Shown in pieces: positions 1 through 12,115 of a stretch of 64,000 bases of DNA (its first letter is position 1; the number at the start of each line of letters is the position of its first letter). The notes beneath the pieces were generated by a model. It was given only the letters and a program-made list of their open reading frames with translations. It did no database searches and was not told the DNA's origin. The DNA is taken from positions 22,620,822 through 22,684,821 of the forward strand of contig CM037473.1 of assembly GCA_021014325.1 (NCBI GenBank), given 5' to 3'. The DNA comes from Plazaster borealis (taxonomy: Eukaryota > Echinodermata > Asteroidea > Forcipulatida > Labidiasteridae). Made by a program: the position numbers and the translations under genes.

Positions 1-159
1 TACTGCTGGACTGTGTGGGGGGGGGGGGCGGGGTAAATTGTCTTAATGCATTTTGTGCATACTCAAGCAAGGGGTACAGGTGGTGGGGTTTAATGGGTGT
101 GTGGTGGGAACAATATTCTAATAAAGAACAAGGTACATGCTCCTCAGAAGGCGGTTAGA

Positions 160-345
160 CAAGGTGCTCTGTTGTCTGGTATTTAAGATATGATCTAGCA
201 TATGGGGTCATAGGTTTGAGTCCCACTGGATTTTTTTCCTGCCGGATTTGGAAAGCACCGAGTATACAGTGCTTATCCCACAATCCGTGTTCTTCCTGAA
301 CTTGGTCCGCTGGCCAAATGCCAGTTAAAACGCCCAATGACCAGT
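160..345 (+). repeat. tRNA-derived SINE fragment
   Basis: GGTCATAGGTTTGAGTCCC (210-228) resembles a tRNA B box. The following GGAAAGCACCGAGTATA(CA)GTGCTT also occurs at 10660-10685 in another repeat, which shows it is dispersed. Confidence 0.5.
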
Positions 346-545
346 CAGAATTTTGTCCAACTACATGTAGTCCGGCTGGCTAGTTTATTGAGCTCCCACT
401 GCTACATGTAAATCACAGATTGTTCATATAGCTTCAAATCCCACAGCGTTGAAAGGGAACCATATAACATGGACCAGAGAAAAATCTGGCAGACTTGTGA
501 GTAGTGACATGGCAAGCTAACTAGTACCCCTGGCTAGTCACTGAA
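300..545 (+). repeat. Dispersed repeat (GTCCGCTGGCC family)
   Basis: The order GTCCGCTGGCCAA, GACCAGTYAAA, GGCTGGCTAGTT and TGGCYAGTCACTGAAAA recurs at 23668-23860 and, interrupted by other sequence, at 59500-60220. Confidence 0.55.
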
Positions 546-1105
546 AACGTGAAGGGCAAATCCTGACAATGGCGTAAGAAAAAAACAAAACAACATAATA
601 TTCATCCATTTTATAAAGCAATACAGTATTTCTGGGTTCACTTGCACTAGGCATGCATTTTTTTCAGCGAATCAGCTGATTTCCTTGTTCTTGGTTTCTC
701 TGCTGTGCCATTGAAAATTTGAAAAACACAGTACAAAGTCTCACTGTGCCTGGAACTTTCCTCTTTATTTTTGTAACAAACTGCAGTTGCATACATGTCT
801 GCTTTTGTATCATATGTAGCACTGCACAGGGTTGGACGTTTGTCTCCTTAACACTAGTACTGTAACATAAACGGACGTCCATTCAGGGCTAGTAATGTGA
901 TGTATACTATGGATTAAGACTATGGATCAACTGGAATGTAGAAGTCACTTGCTGAGGTACATGTATTGTGAGAATTATTACACTGAATTTAAAATACAAC
1001 ACTGTCCGTATCTAGAGCTCAAACTTTGTAATGGTTGTTTTCATAGAGTGTTAATTTGACATGTTTGTATTAAAAGTACTGTACTTGAAAGCCTTAACTC
1101 ATGAG

Positions 1106-1263
1106 GGGCCCAATTTGATAGAGCTGCTTTTAAAGCAGAAAATATGCTAAGCAAAAAATGAGCAGGATACCAGTATTTTGGCTGGTAACCTTATTCTGGT
1201 AGGCATAATTTTGTTGCATTCGGCTACTTTTGGTGCTAAAAGCAGCTCCATGAAATTGGGCCT
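1106..1263 (+). mobile_element. Small inverted-repeat element (GGGCCCAATTT family)
   Basis: Termini GGGCCCAATTTGATAGAGCTGCTT and AAGCAGCTCCATGAAATTGGGCC are inverted copies of each other. Related copies lie at 27044-27190, 43650-43997 (interrupted) and 50523-50712. Confidence 0.65.
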
Positions 1264-1734
1264 AGAAGTTCAATATTTTATACACTGTATGAAACCAAAT
1301 GCAAGTAATGTACATGTAACATGTATCAGTCAGTATGTGTACATAATTAGTGAACATATTTTTATTGTACTTTTGTTGGTGTTTTTTTAAGGCAGAAAAA
1401 AAGTTAATGGTAGAACTTGAAATTTCCTGGAAAATTAATTGGCTCTTTTGTTTAAGTGTAACCCTTACCTTCCCAAATCCTCCTACATCCTCTTTGCCAA
1501 AATGAAGGTATCAGAAGGACTGAGGGCCGTAGACCAAATTTAAATTGCTTATCACTGGGTCAGGCATTCCAATCTTATCTAATTTTGTGTGGAGTGACAT
1601 ACATGTACATGTAGGAGAGGAGGATATTGGGGATTGAGGTCACCTGTAAGCAAAAAGCCCTAGGGAGTATAAAGGGTTTTAATTTACAGATAAACTAAAT
1701 CATCATCTACAACATGTAACCCCTTTCAAATCAG

Positions 1735-1879
1735 GCCTGGAATTATATCTTTGAGAGGGCAAGGCCATTTTCATTTTGCAAAGGGCACTTCCATTGGTAA
1801 ATCTTATAGTCTATGTGAAACTTTTTAAGGGGCACCAAGGCCAGATGGCCTTTTTGGTCTCTGTGTAATTCCAGGTCTG
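1735..1879. repeat. Dispersed repeat (AGGCCTGGAATT family)
   Basis: Bounded by AGGCCTGGAATTA and AATTCCAGGTCTG, with AGAGGGCAAGGCCATTTTCATTTTGCAAAGGGCACTT-type core split by small changes. Other copies: 17259-17320, 23050-23130, 25152-25302, 26118-26272, 37378-37507, 50716-50830, 62810-62935. Confidence 0.65.
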
Positions 1880-1883
1880 TTAA

Positions 1884-2218
1884 AGGCCCTGTACACTATT
1901 GGTGAGATCGAAAAACACAAATGTTTACAGATTCACACACAACTTATATGATTTAAAGTAAGTAATAATAGAAAGGGTTCCTTAAAATATTTTTGCCTAA
2001 AATGCTATCGTTTCTGAGAAATGAGTAAAACAATAGTTTTTATCACGTGCGATATTTTGAAAAAACAGAAAACACATAAGGTCTTTTTTCAGTATTTTCT
2101 CGTGATCTCGATGACCAATTGAGCTCAAACTTTCACAGGTTTGTTTGTTCATGCATATGTTGAATCACACAAAATGTGGACACTGATTTTGAGCTGTTAC
2201 CAAAAGTGTGCAATACCT
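1884..2218. mobile_element. TTAA-flanked MITE, GTACAC type
   Basis: 335 bp between TTAA direct repeats (1880-1883, 2219-2222). Starts AGGCCCTGTACACTATTGGT and ends in a diverged inverted copy. The interior (CAATTGAGCTCAAACTTTCACAGG in complement-related form) is shared with 18821-19162. TTAA targets are typical of piggyBac-type transposition. Confidence 0.75.
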
Positions 2219-2404
2219 TTAAATCATTTTAAGAATTAGAGTTGAGATGAATTTTGAATGATGAGTCCTAAGCCGTGAGCTCTGTTCATCTTTAGAAGCA
2301 TTCGAGGTGAATAGAGCCCACTGTCCGAAGCGTCGAAACTCATCTCACCTCTTGTTCTTCTCAGAACCATCACTTCTTCCAAGAGAGAATTACATGGTTG
2401 TATT

Positions 2405-2951
2405 TAGCACTGGACGATATCAAATTTTTTAGAATGGCGATGTATCGTCAGAAGGTAAATATCACCGATATGACAATATATCGTAAAGATTTTTAAAAAT
2501 TGAAAGTACCTTTAATAGAGGACGTAAACAGAGTCTTAAGTTTTCTTTTTGCCAACGATATGACAATATATCGTAAAGATTTTTTTAAAATTGAAAGTAC
2601 CTTTAATAGAAGACGTAAACAGAGTCTTAAGTTTTCTTTTTGCCAACAGAGTCTGAACTCTCAGCTCTGGACTCCGGTTTCGCGGAATCCAAACCCAAAC
2701 AAAACTTGTTTTTATGCTGCGCTGACCGGCCGTCCATTTTACTCAATGGCAAACACTATTTAGAAAACCCTTTGTGAAACATTTAAAAGACTTTACAGCT
2801 TATGAAGGCGGACCTTTAGATGTTTTTAGCGAACAATCAACGATATTGTCAATATTTGAAGAAAATCGTCATTATCGCAATATATCGATATTGACGATAG
2901 TCTCCTCAATATCGTATCGTGACAATATTATCATGGTATCGTCCAGCACTA
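2405..2951. mobile_element. hAT-type MITE with perfect 8-bp target duplication
   Basis: Terminal inverted repeats TAGCACTGGACGATATCA and, from the other end, TAGTGCTGGACGATACCA fit the hAT pattern YARNG. The element is flanked by GTTGTATT on both sides (2397-2404 and 2952-2959). Inside, a roughly 95-bp unit (starting near 2464 and near 2558) is tandemly duplicated, and 2860-2930 is rich in ATATCGATAT palindromes. No transposase reading frame. Confidence 0.85.
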
Positions 2952-2959
2952 GTTGTATT

Positions 2960-5900
2960 TATGTAATCCTCACAAAATTTCCAGTCTTACTTATCTTTAG
3001 AACCTCCGACAATGTTTGACGTGTCAGTGAATAATTAAAAAGGGGGGATGGGATGCGCCCAAGAAAATACTCCATCTTTTTTTATACACATCTCATTGAG
3101 GAACATTCATGGAGCTAATAATTACCTGTCTTATGTTTACACAAAATTAATGATAGCAAATAAATGTATTTCTTATTGAGTTAAATGGAAATAAGTGAAG
3201 ATTGTCAAACAAATTTTGACTTGTTAATAATATCCAGTTTGCTTCAGGATTATAAATCCCCCTCCTGTTACCCATGCAGGATAATTATAGTATAAAAACA
3301 GATTTTTTCTAGCCATTAAAAATTTGTTTTGTTCAATGAAAGGCTGATTGGATTGGATACTGATTTATAAATACATTTTCTCATAGACATTTGCAGATTT
3401 AATGGCTCGTTTTGGTATTTTTGTTTTGGTATTGGTAGTGTGTGTTTCTGAAGCTCAATTACACTGTTAGAAAGCGGTTAAGTCATGTAAGTCATGTATA
3501 TAATGGCCATTCATTGACCATGCCTAGTCAAACAGACAGCATCCCAAATAGAGATGAAAGGCCTTATATCAATTAGCAATATCCATCTTTACAAAATCTT
3601 GGCTGATGTGAGAGGAACAGGTCTTTGACAAAAGCATTAGGCACAAATCCATCCAAAGAGTTGATCCATCCATTGTTTGTAGTGCCTTTTCAACTGAACC
3701 ACCGAACTATGACCACTCCGTGAAACAGTTGCCTGTGTACTCGTTATCCGCCAAATGTCAGTTTATAAAACAGTCGCTGCGTGTTGCATAACAGTTTTGT
3801 TCATTATTGGAGTCCTCCAAAGTGATCTAATTAACTACCCTTACGTTAAAGGCAAGTCCAAGAAAGGGTCTCCTTGTGCCCCATTATACGTAACGCTTTT
3901 TTATTTATTTATTACATAATGATCTCAAGGACTTATGTATAAATACAAACTATGATGGGTGTTGTTCTTGCAGATGCGCAACATCAGAATTTACAAACAC
4001 TGAAATTAATCTTATTTTTCCTTTTAGAAGTCGAAACTCTCTGAAAAGTGCGTGTATACAGTATTGTTTGTGGATTTTCCCTTAAATAAATCAAAATCGG
4101 AATTTTTATGACAGCATCCCTTTTTGATTAGGTTATTTGGGGAAAATTAATATTTTGTAATTTCAAAATAAGTCATTTAAAAAAATGCTTGATTTCCATT
4201 TAGCATGTTTAAAGGTGAATTGTTTATTTATTTTTCTTTTTTGAATGTAATTTTTCCCATGAATGGTTGTGTTCAGTATGTTCATGATGCAGATGAAACG
4301 TTGCCCGTTGTGCAGAAATAAGTGCATTTATTTTCTGATGCACCATTTGGTATATTTCCAATGGTCAAATGACGAGGTAAATTGCATACCACTACACTGC
4401 AGATTTATAGATAATTTAAAGATATTTTTATGATGTAAAACCACTAGCACTGACGAGCACAAAATGGCTCTTGTAAATTTCTCATTAGATCTGAAAAGAT
4501 AATTTTGTCCGTTCAGTTCTATAAGGTCCTAAATTACATATTGTGCAAATTTCTTAAGTTTGGTTTCGCATTTAGTTTTAAACACTTGGTAAATTGAGTT
4601 GATTGGTGATAAATTTTCCAATAAGAAATTGTTTGGCAAAGATAAACAAGAAATTTGTTAGGAAAACATGTATCTGTGGTGTTTTGAGTATTTTTGTCTG
4701 ATTTATAGCTATTTTTGATAGGCCCTATTGACTATAACAATTAAGTGATGCTGCGATTCAGGGCCTTATTGAACTGAGACGACAAATGTATTACTATAAA
4801 GAAAGTAACAATAGTGAAAATATTAACTTGCGTTTTCAAAAACTGGAAAACGGATCAAAGAAGCGCAAAAGATTGTTGGCAGTCATCAAGTCAGGAGTTT
4901 CAGAAAAGAGCATTTAAAAAAAATATGGAATGTGGATTTCCTTGGGGAATTTTAAAGGTGAACCAAGTTCAAGTCGAGGGCAGCAGATGCAATGTCCTTC
5001 GTAAAAACTTTGGCCTTTGTAAAAAACTCTTTGCCTGACTCATGCATGTACATAGTCTTGTTTTTTCTGCAAAGAGGGCAATATCTGTTAGTAGTTTTAA
5101 ATGAAGTTTATGTGCATTACTTTATTGAGCGGTGAAGCAAGCCTTGAATACAAAATAAAAGAGACAAACCAACTCGGCAAATTTGATATCCTACAGCTCA
5201 GTAATCTGTCTCCGAAAGTTACGAACGTATTACAAAACTATAAAGGGTTGGTACTGCATTGGTTTTGGAAAAGTATTTCTAAGAGTCGGGCATTGTACCT
5301 GTGACAAATCATCAAAGTGCATGGTCCCCTTTATATGAAATTTAGTTTGCAACTGTTATGATTTTATAAGCGTTGTAGGGTACTTTTTTCTTGTCTTGCA
5401 AGTCATGACCAATTTGAAAAAATTGAAAGACAACTTATACTCGGTAAGTTTATTGAGAATTTCATTTATCCTGACAATTGGGTAATGTAAGGAAATCTAT
5501 GGAAAATGCAAGTGCAGCATGCTCGTACACGTACACGCGTGTGCGTGTAGCAATTTTGTGGTATTTGATATTTGAATCATAGACCTGTACACGTACAAAT
5601 GGCAGAAACATGACAAATGCAGTACATTTACAGCAATTTAGATCAATACACATGGCAAGGAGAATCATGTCTTTGTATGCTCAGGAACCTCAGCTTCATT
5701 GAAGTCCAATCATGACCCATTATTTCTATCCCGGAGAGGCTGCTCATTAATTCACCACTTATTTATGGTAGACCTTGGGGAAAGAGGTTGCATGTATTTG
5801 AAAATAGTGATAAAGAGTACGGGGGGGGGGGGGGGGGAAACAATTGGAAATTTGTTATCGATAATTGGTTTCACGTGGTTGAAATATAACAGTTCAAATG

Positions 5901-7500
5901 ACAGTGTAGTTGATGTCACATCCTGTTTGATTTTTTTGATGTGGTCGGAACTTGTTGTTTGACGCTAACTATGTGTAGCAGAAAGTGGTTTAGGGTTTTG
6001 ACCTTTTCAGGATATTCCCTTAACTCCTTTTTTCAGTGATTAACCAGTAGGACTATTTAATTTATTGTTTCACTAGTCTGACAGCATTTTCACTGGTTAT
6101 CAAAAATGTCTAAGGTCAAAAGGTCAAACAAATGTTCTTGTTCTGAACTGATATTTACCAATGTCTTCAATGTTACCCTACTATTGATCCATTTTTAAAA
6201 CAAAAACAAACATGTGAAATTATTTTTCCAGAATATTTTACCGGAAAAAGTGTGGGAAAAATCAACAAAATGGCTGTGTCTGGGCGAATGATCTATTGTA
6301 GGTTGAGGGATGAACTTTGCATTACTATTTGTATCTGGTAGTTACTGTCATGTAGATTTTTTCCATGCTGCATACCAACCCTTTTTAAGAAAATATGACA
6401 ACAAGACACAAACTAACTGTACTTTTCCCATAAACGTATGTAATCTTGACTTGTGGGCATTAAATGAATGGACTTAATTTAAGAAAGCAACAGGAGAACC
6501 ATTTTAAGTGCCTCAAATTTTCACTTCCGTCCAACGTTGTACACTTCACTAGATGTATTTGGTTTCAGTATGTATACATGTACAACCCATAGAAATAAAA
6601 CCTGGAGAATGATGAGGAATTGTGAGACATTTTTATGGATGCGCGTTGCGCCCTTTTATTACACCATGTAGTTGGACATTTATGGCAAAAAACACGGCAC
6701 ATGTGTCATTAGGAAATTGCTTTATGCGTGTCGCCATTTTGCCATACGCGTGTGTCAGGTGATATCATTTTGTCAGGCATGATATTCTTCCTCCTTTTTT
6801 TGCCCATGGAAAAATCTGAAAAATTGTGATTAAAAAGCCTGAAAAGTCTATTAAAGCCTACACCATGTGTACACCCAAGTAGGTCAGGCTTTTATACTTG
6901 ATAAAATGGTCCTACATTTTTCCAAGGACCAAATATCATGCCTGTTTGTGTGCACTCTTGTGTCGCGTGGTATCCACACCACGTCCATTAGCAGGTTCTA
7001 TTTCATTGGTATAAACTAAATCAGCACCACAAGTAAACTCATATAGGGCACCTTTATTTACACTGTACTTGTTATAATGTAGCAATAAATAAGTTAGCAT
7101 TTGAAAAGTAAATCTTGGGTGAAGAGTTTTGAGTATTTAAAGTTCATATTTGATGAAAACGCGACAACTTTCTTTTTGGAATGTGTTTTTAGTACATTTT
7201 TTACTTGGAACAGATGGTCTTTGCATTATTTCTTTGATTCTTGATGGGATGATTTCTAGCTAAACATGCAGTTCTTAACGGTGAATTGAAATTTAATTGA
7301 ACTGGGGCAATCAAGTAATTATTTAGTAGGCGCGTTTGATTCAGAAAGTGGTTCACATTTGCTATCAAACAATTGTTATTTGGGGACATCCCAGCCGAGG
7401 GTGTTCCTTTTAAATGTTTAAAAAAATAATGGTTCATTCACATCAAAAAAGAGACAGGCATGCACACAATTTTGGTACTTCATTGTACATACATGTGAAT
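2960..7500. other. Repeat-poor AT-rich stretch without a supported gene
   Basis: Unlike its flanks this 4.5 kb contains none of the dispersed repeat families seen elsewhere. It could be a large intron or a long 3' untranslated region of a plus-strand gene. Only the 41-nt candidate exon at 5403-5443 and a poly-G run at 5821-5837 stand out. Confidence 0.4.
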
Positions 7501-8464
7501 GGTCTTCATTACATATTAGGGAGACCGCTAACATAGCTCAGATAGCTCAGTTGGCAAAGAGCCGGCACGTCAATCCGGAGGTCACAGATTCAAGTCCCCA
7601 TCTAGTCAGTTTTTCTTTGTTCAACCTAAGATTATGTAAAAATTTACCCAGTCAGTTTCCCTTGTGATATATTACTTGATGTTAGTTTTACAACGGTTAG
7701 CTTTAGATCTTTGGCTTTGGGAGATGCAACAACAGTAACCCACACACTAGTTTTTAATCTTAAGCTCCTGAAATGGTAACTTCTTAATATGATGAATGAG
7801 AATATTTCAGTGAATATTTTGAACAAGTAATAAACCACAAGGGAAACTGACTGGGTACATTTTTAATAATTTAGGGTTGAACAAAGACAAATTGACTAGA
7901 GCAGGATTTGAACCAACAACCTCCGGCATGCTAATCCGAAGGTCGTTGGTTCAAATCCTGTTCTGGTCAATTTTTTCTTTGTTAAACCCCAAACTAATAT
8001 TTTGAAGGCACACAATGGGTTTGGATAGTTGGGGATGTTGGTTGTGTGAATGCCAAATGTGTGGTTAACGTTGGGGGAAGTTTGGATTCCCTAGTGAGCA
8101 TTAAATGATATTGATTTTTGGGATTAGGTTGGCTCAGTGGTTTCTTTCCCTGCCTTTCACCTCTGTGGGCCCGGCCCCGGTTCAAATTTTACCTTGGACC
8201 GGGAGCCTTGCATGTGGATTTCATTTTCAGTTTTACAAGTTAGTTTATATCTGTTTTAAATACAAAATATGAATTTGTTTATTTGCTGTTTATTTCATTT
8301 TACTTTTTTCAGTTGGCAGAGAGAAGGGAGAGCGCGCGCCTGCTACACCCACCCCTAAATCCACCACTGACAATGATAAGGATGCTGATAACATTTCAGT
8401 TGAAGACTTCCAGGACACAAGATGGCAGCAGACTTTACATGATACATGTCAAGAGCAAGTTTGA
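5403..8464 (+). CDS. Possible 3' terminal exons of an unidentified plus-strand gene (partial)
   Basis: Exon 8313-8464 follows a strong polypyrimidine tract and AG (8290-8312). Read in the phase-1 frame it encodes 49 residues with protein-like composition (GREKGERAPATPTPK, ISVEDFQDTRWQQTLHD) and stops at TGA 8462-8464. A 41-nt candidate exon at 5403-5443 sits between TTTTTTCTTGTCTTGCAAG and GGTAAGT, encodes HDQFEKIERQLIL and ends in the phase required (G plus TT gives Val). No earlier exon was found in the window, so the gene would have to start left of it or be misread. The family was not recognised. Exon 8313-8464 is the firmer part. Confidence 0.35.
7519..7985. repeat. Pair of inverted tRNA-derived SINEs
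   Basis: 7545-7600 has A-box-like TAGCTCAGTTGG and a B-box-like GGTCACAGATTCAAGTCC. The tail (TTTACCCAGTCAGTTTCCCTTG, 7641-7662) returns inverted at 7835-7857, followed by a second tRNA-like head on the other strand (GGATTTGAACCAACAACC). Single copies of the family are at 11600-11760, 36590-36690 and 54358-54520. Confidence 0.65.
8120..8230 (+). repeat. tRNA-derived SINE fragment (GGCTCAGTGG family)
   Basis: GGTTGGCTCAGTGGTTTC, CCTTTCACCTCTGTGG and CCCCGGTTCAAATTTTA resemble A box, middle and B box. Related copies at 51980-52230 (plus) and 58850-58985 (minus). Confidence 0.6.
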
Positions 8465-8683
8465 TCAAGGACCATATTATTTTGTTGTGTTCCTGAAATG
8501 ACGTAACAAAAAGGGCGGAAGCAATTAATGTGCAAAATTGTGTTTCAAGAAAACTGAGTGTGAAAGTTTGAACCATTTTCTGTCATTCATAGGTCATCAC
8601 GGGAAGGTCAAATTCTGCATATAGGAATGGGAAAACATGTCTTTGGGATATTTCTAGCAACAAAATTGCAACATTTTTTAGTA

Positions 8684-9010
8684 ATAATAATAATATGACG
8701 TTCTTATAGAGCGCATTTCAGTTCTGGGAGAACTCTCAATGCGCTTTACATACATTATTACCCCTGGTCACTGGCATTTAAATCATCTTAAACTCATCTC
8801 CTGGGGAGGGAGCAGCCTGTGCAACATTAATGCGCGCGCTACAATCATCAAATCAATCACATCAAAGAAACCATCTCTCAGGTACCCATTTACCCCTGGG
8901 TGGAGAGAAGCTGTATTTAGCTGCTCAAGGTCAGGACACAAGTAGGAATCACTCGATCGAACTCACACTCACACTCTGCTGATCAATCAAACACCAGAGA
9001 ATCCGGCGCC
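8684..9010 (-). repeat. Composite repeat: AATAATAATA unit plus SINE head on minus strand
   Basis: 8684-8756 (AATAATAATAATATGACGTT and AATGCGCTTTACA) resembles 20453-20520. 8880-9010 contains ACACTCTGCTGATCA-ACACCAGAGAATCCGG-like sequence, the reverse complement of the Leu-type SINE head also seen at 21530-21620 and 46505-46610. Confidence 0.5.
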
Positions 9011-9384
9011 AGCCATATTGGTTTGTCGGGAGCCATTTTATTGCTAACAGCCTTTTGTTACTGGAAAAAAGTAATGTGTGTGCCTGGAAGAAGGGTGTAC
9101 AGCCTTTTGCCCTTCTTCTGGGCACACAAGTCAATCATTGTCCTTGATAAAACTTGTTCCAAGCTTGTATACAATGGAAATTAACCTGGTATGTTTGCTG
9201 CCACCTTGTGTCCCGGAGAGCCTCCCATTTTTAAAGAAGATGTAAACCTGATTGATTGGCAAGGGTACTATATCAGTACACTTATACCAAGATTTCTGGG
9301 TTAAATTTGTTTTTTTCTCCAGGGGGCTTGTGGGGATGGAGCTTTGGGTATGACTTGTTTGAAGTTAATGTCTATCCTTTAACA

Positions 9385-9535
9385 GTTACACACCTATGTT
9401 CTGACACCCCTATGTTCTAAAGTGTATTTTCCTAACCTAATGCTAACCCTAATCCTTTAAGCTAGTAGATCATGAGGATTTATCGGAACATTGGATTGTC
9501 GAAACAGGGGTGTTGGCACATAGAGCAGTCACCCT
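9385..9535. repeat. Dispersed repeat with telomere-like interior
   Basis: GTTCTGACACCCCTATGTTCT, then AACCTAATGCTAACCCTAATCC, then CGGAACATTGGATTGTCG. The same order occurs at 12590-12715, 25815-25890 and 50255-50465. Confidence 0.6.
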
Positions 9536-9727
9536 ATAAACTGATATTTCACAGCGAGTTGTAATTTTTCAGTTATTGCAAATAAAACTTTATATTATTG
9601 CAGTGTGCATGTACTATTCTAATGAACATGCTGAATGCAGTGTAGTTCTGGTACAAGTATTTGTTTTTATTATGTATTTGTTCAAATTAGTTCTCACATA
9701 AACATTCACATTTATGCTCAATTGTAA

Positions 9728-9925
9728 ACCCAAGTATCAAAGCGTACATCAAAGCTTAACCCAAGTACAGATCCAGTGGTGTCAGATTTGGTGCTTTGGC
9801 AACCAACACATGGAAAGAGGAGCAAAGGACTACCAAACAAATCAGACACTAACCAACCATGTGAAAACTCCAACCTGACCTGTGAGGACATTAGGCAACT
9901 GCATGCTGGGAACATTTGGAAATAA
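9728..9925 (+). pseudogene. Degenerate LINE reverse transcriptase C-terminal fragment
   Basis: The plus frame ending at TAA 9923-9925 reads VLWQPTHGKRSKGLPNKS and NLTCEDIRQLHAGNIWK. This pattern (LWxPTHGKRSRGRP...) is typical of the C-terminal end of non-LTR retrotransposon polyproteins. It is a 5'-truncated fragment. Confidence 0.65.
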
Positions 9926-10489
9926 GCCATCACAAAATGTCCGGTGGAAGCTGTTAGAATGAATGAATGAAAGCGTATTTCATTTACACTACTATTACTA
10001 CCTGTTCATCAGGCCTCAAGCATGAAAACCAATCCTCAACTCCTTATTTTTGACTGAAGATGTACGCACCGGAGTATGTAGCACCATCAACCAATAATTG
10101 GCTCATCCTGGGTGCTGTCATTCATCGACAATCTTGTCCCTCATAGGTAACCATGGGTAGGTAAACATATTCAAACCGGGGACCTAAACAAAAGAGGACA
10201 ATAGGGTCTCCGGTTGGGTGAAGGTCCCCAGTTTGAGAGTGTGTACAAACCCAATGGGAGCCGTTGCCAAAAAGTTAGGGTACAAAAATGAATAGGAGGC
10301 CCTCGACTGTAGGTGTTTCCACACTTCGGTGTGTGTGTAATTTTACCAAGAATCGACCAATTCATCGTTCAAACGAATTTCTTATGACGGAAGCTTTCAT
10401 TTCTGAGAAGACCCTTTTATCTTGGAAAAAACGTTAAAAGCAAAGTCCAACTATCATCCTTTTCTTGCGTAAATCATCAGCTTAATGCA

Positions 10490-10757
10490 TATTATATTTG
10501 GTTTTACCCATACACTGATGTCTGTAAAGCACTATGTGCTTTCCGAGTCCTGTGAACAAATAAATAAAATCACAAGCATATTACTCAGGTGGGATTCGAA
10601 CCCACGACCTTTGCGATTCTAGAGCAGATGTCTTACCAACCTTTTTTTTCACAGGACTCTGGAAAGCACCGAGTATAGTGCTTTACAGACATCGGTGTAC
10701 GGGTAAAACCAAATATAATGTTCTTTTTCCCCGATGCAAATATAACATCTATTAAAT
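10490..10757. mobile_element. Foldback element with tRNA-like core and 11-bp target duplication
   Basis: Inverted arms of about 60 bp (10493-10557 and 10649-10720; ATATTTGGTTTTACCC, TGTCTGTAAAGCACTA) enclose GGGATTCGAACCCACGACC (10593-10611), the reverse complement of a tRNA B box and T-loop. AGCTTAATGCA flanks both ends (10479-10489 and 10758-10768). Confidence 0.7.
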
Positions 10758-11594
10758 AGCTTAATGCAACTTGCAGTCATATTGGGGTGCTGGGGGGGGG
10801 GGGGGTAGAGGGCTTGCCTCCTCTCTGGTTATGCCACTGGAAGATGGGCATGGCTTACAGCGGAATCACATCACACTTACGAACAGGATAGAGTTCTCGG
10901 CCACGACACAACAATAAAATGGCTATAAATAACTTCTCCTGAAAATCAAGAATTCAAGTCTAGCTATAATTGGTAATATGAGAATTATGTACTTGGCAGG
11001 GTACTCTACCGTAGCAAGGCTCAAAATAACCGTTGGGAAATTATTTTTCTGGAGGAAAGTTATTTCCTCAAAGTGTGAGCCGATGGGTAAGTATAGGCTG
11101 TTATAAACGCTACAATCAAGTAAGGTGTCTTCTAATATTGAAAACGGTCAAGTGAAAATACAAGGATTGGCAAGTAAAAAAATAAACATTCACTTGCCAC
11201 ATACAACAGGCCTAACTATACCCATAAAACCATAGGCTAAAGTGCCATCCTGCAACAAGAAATTGTAAAAGATTCTTTGCAGACAATATGTAGCCCTCTA
11301 ACATTTTGCAAAAAATTAACATACATATGCAGTTCAGAGAGAGAAACAAATTATGGGCTCAGAAACAATTTGATAAAAGTATACTCAATGTCATTAGTTG
11401 TTTTTATTATTAGGCGCAATTACAAAATATAATATGAACATTCATTTTCAAATATTTTACAGCATTAAACATTCCTATTACATACACTTGCATAATAAGA
11501 AAAATGTTAAGTCTACCTGACAGAATAGAATGATCTGCTAAGCTCCGCCCCTTAATGAATTGATCAATCACAGTTAAAAATGTACCCAAACATC

Positions 11595-11750
11595 TGATGG
11601 GAGACTGCCAACATAGCTTAGTTGGTAGAGCACCTGGCATGCAAATCTGGAGGTTGCAGGTTCGAATCCTACTCTAGTCAATTTGTCTTTGTTCACCCAA
11701 AATTAATTTATATTTAACAGTACCCAGTCAGTTTCACTTGTGGTTTATTA
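11595..11750 (+). repeat. tRNA-derived SINE
   Basis: TAGCTTAGTTGGTAGAGCACC (A box region) and GGTTGCAGGTTCGAATCC (B box) lie the right distance apart, followed by the family tail TCAATTTGTCTTTGTTCACCC and ACCCAGTCAGTTTC. It lacks a closed acceptor stem, so it is a SINE rather than a tRNA gene. Confidence 0.7.
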
Positions 11751-11762
11751 CTTAACATTTAA

Positions 11763-12115
11763 AGGTATTGGACACGTTTGGTAATTTTCAAAGACCAGTA
11801 TTCTCACTTAGTGTATCCCAACATATGCATAAAATAACAAACCTGTGAAAATTTGGGCTCAATTGGTCATGGAAGTTGCAAGAAAATAATGAAAGAAAAA
11901 ACACCCTTGTTGCACAAATTTGTGAGCTTTCAGAAGCCTGAAAAAGGCTTTAAATATTTTAGTGAGAAATTACCTCTTTCTCAAAAACTACGTTACTTCA
12001 GAGGAAGTCGTTTCTCACAATGTTTTATACTATCCACAGCTCTCCGTTGCTTGTTACCAAGTAAATTTTTATGCTAATATATATTTTGAGTAATTACCAA
12101 AAATGTCCAGTGCCT
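11763..12115. mobile_element. TTAA-flanked MITE, GTACAC type
   Basis: 353 bp between TTAA (11759-11762 and 12116-12119). Begins AGGTATTGGACACGTTTGGT; ends ACCAAAAATGTCCAGTGCCT. Interior shared with 13924-14291 and 41164-41542. Confidence 0.8.

Noticed and set aside
4277..4377. Possible exon after a long pyrimidine tract (frames YVHDADETLPVVQ or KRCPLCRNKCIY)
   Set aside because: The protein-like frame stops without a good donor, and the other frame shows no family similarity; phase does not support joining to 5403.
7536..7600. tRNA gene candidate (also 11600-11680, 36600-36670, 54365-54430)
   Set aside because: A- and B-box-like blocks are present but no paired acceptor stem or clover-leaf; the conserved non-tRNA tail shows they are SINEs.
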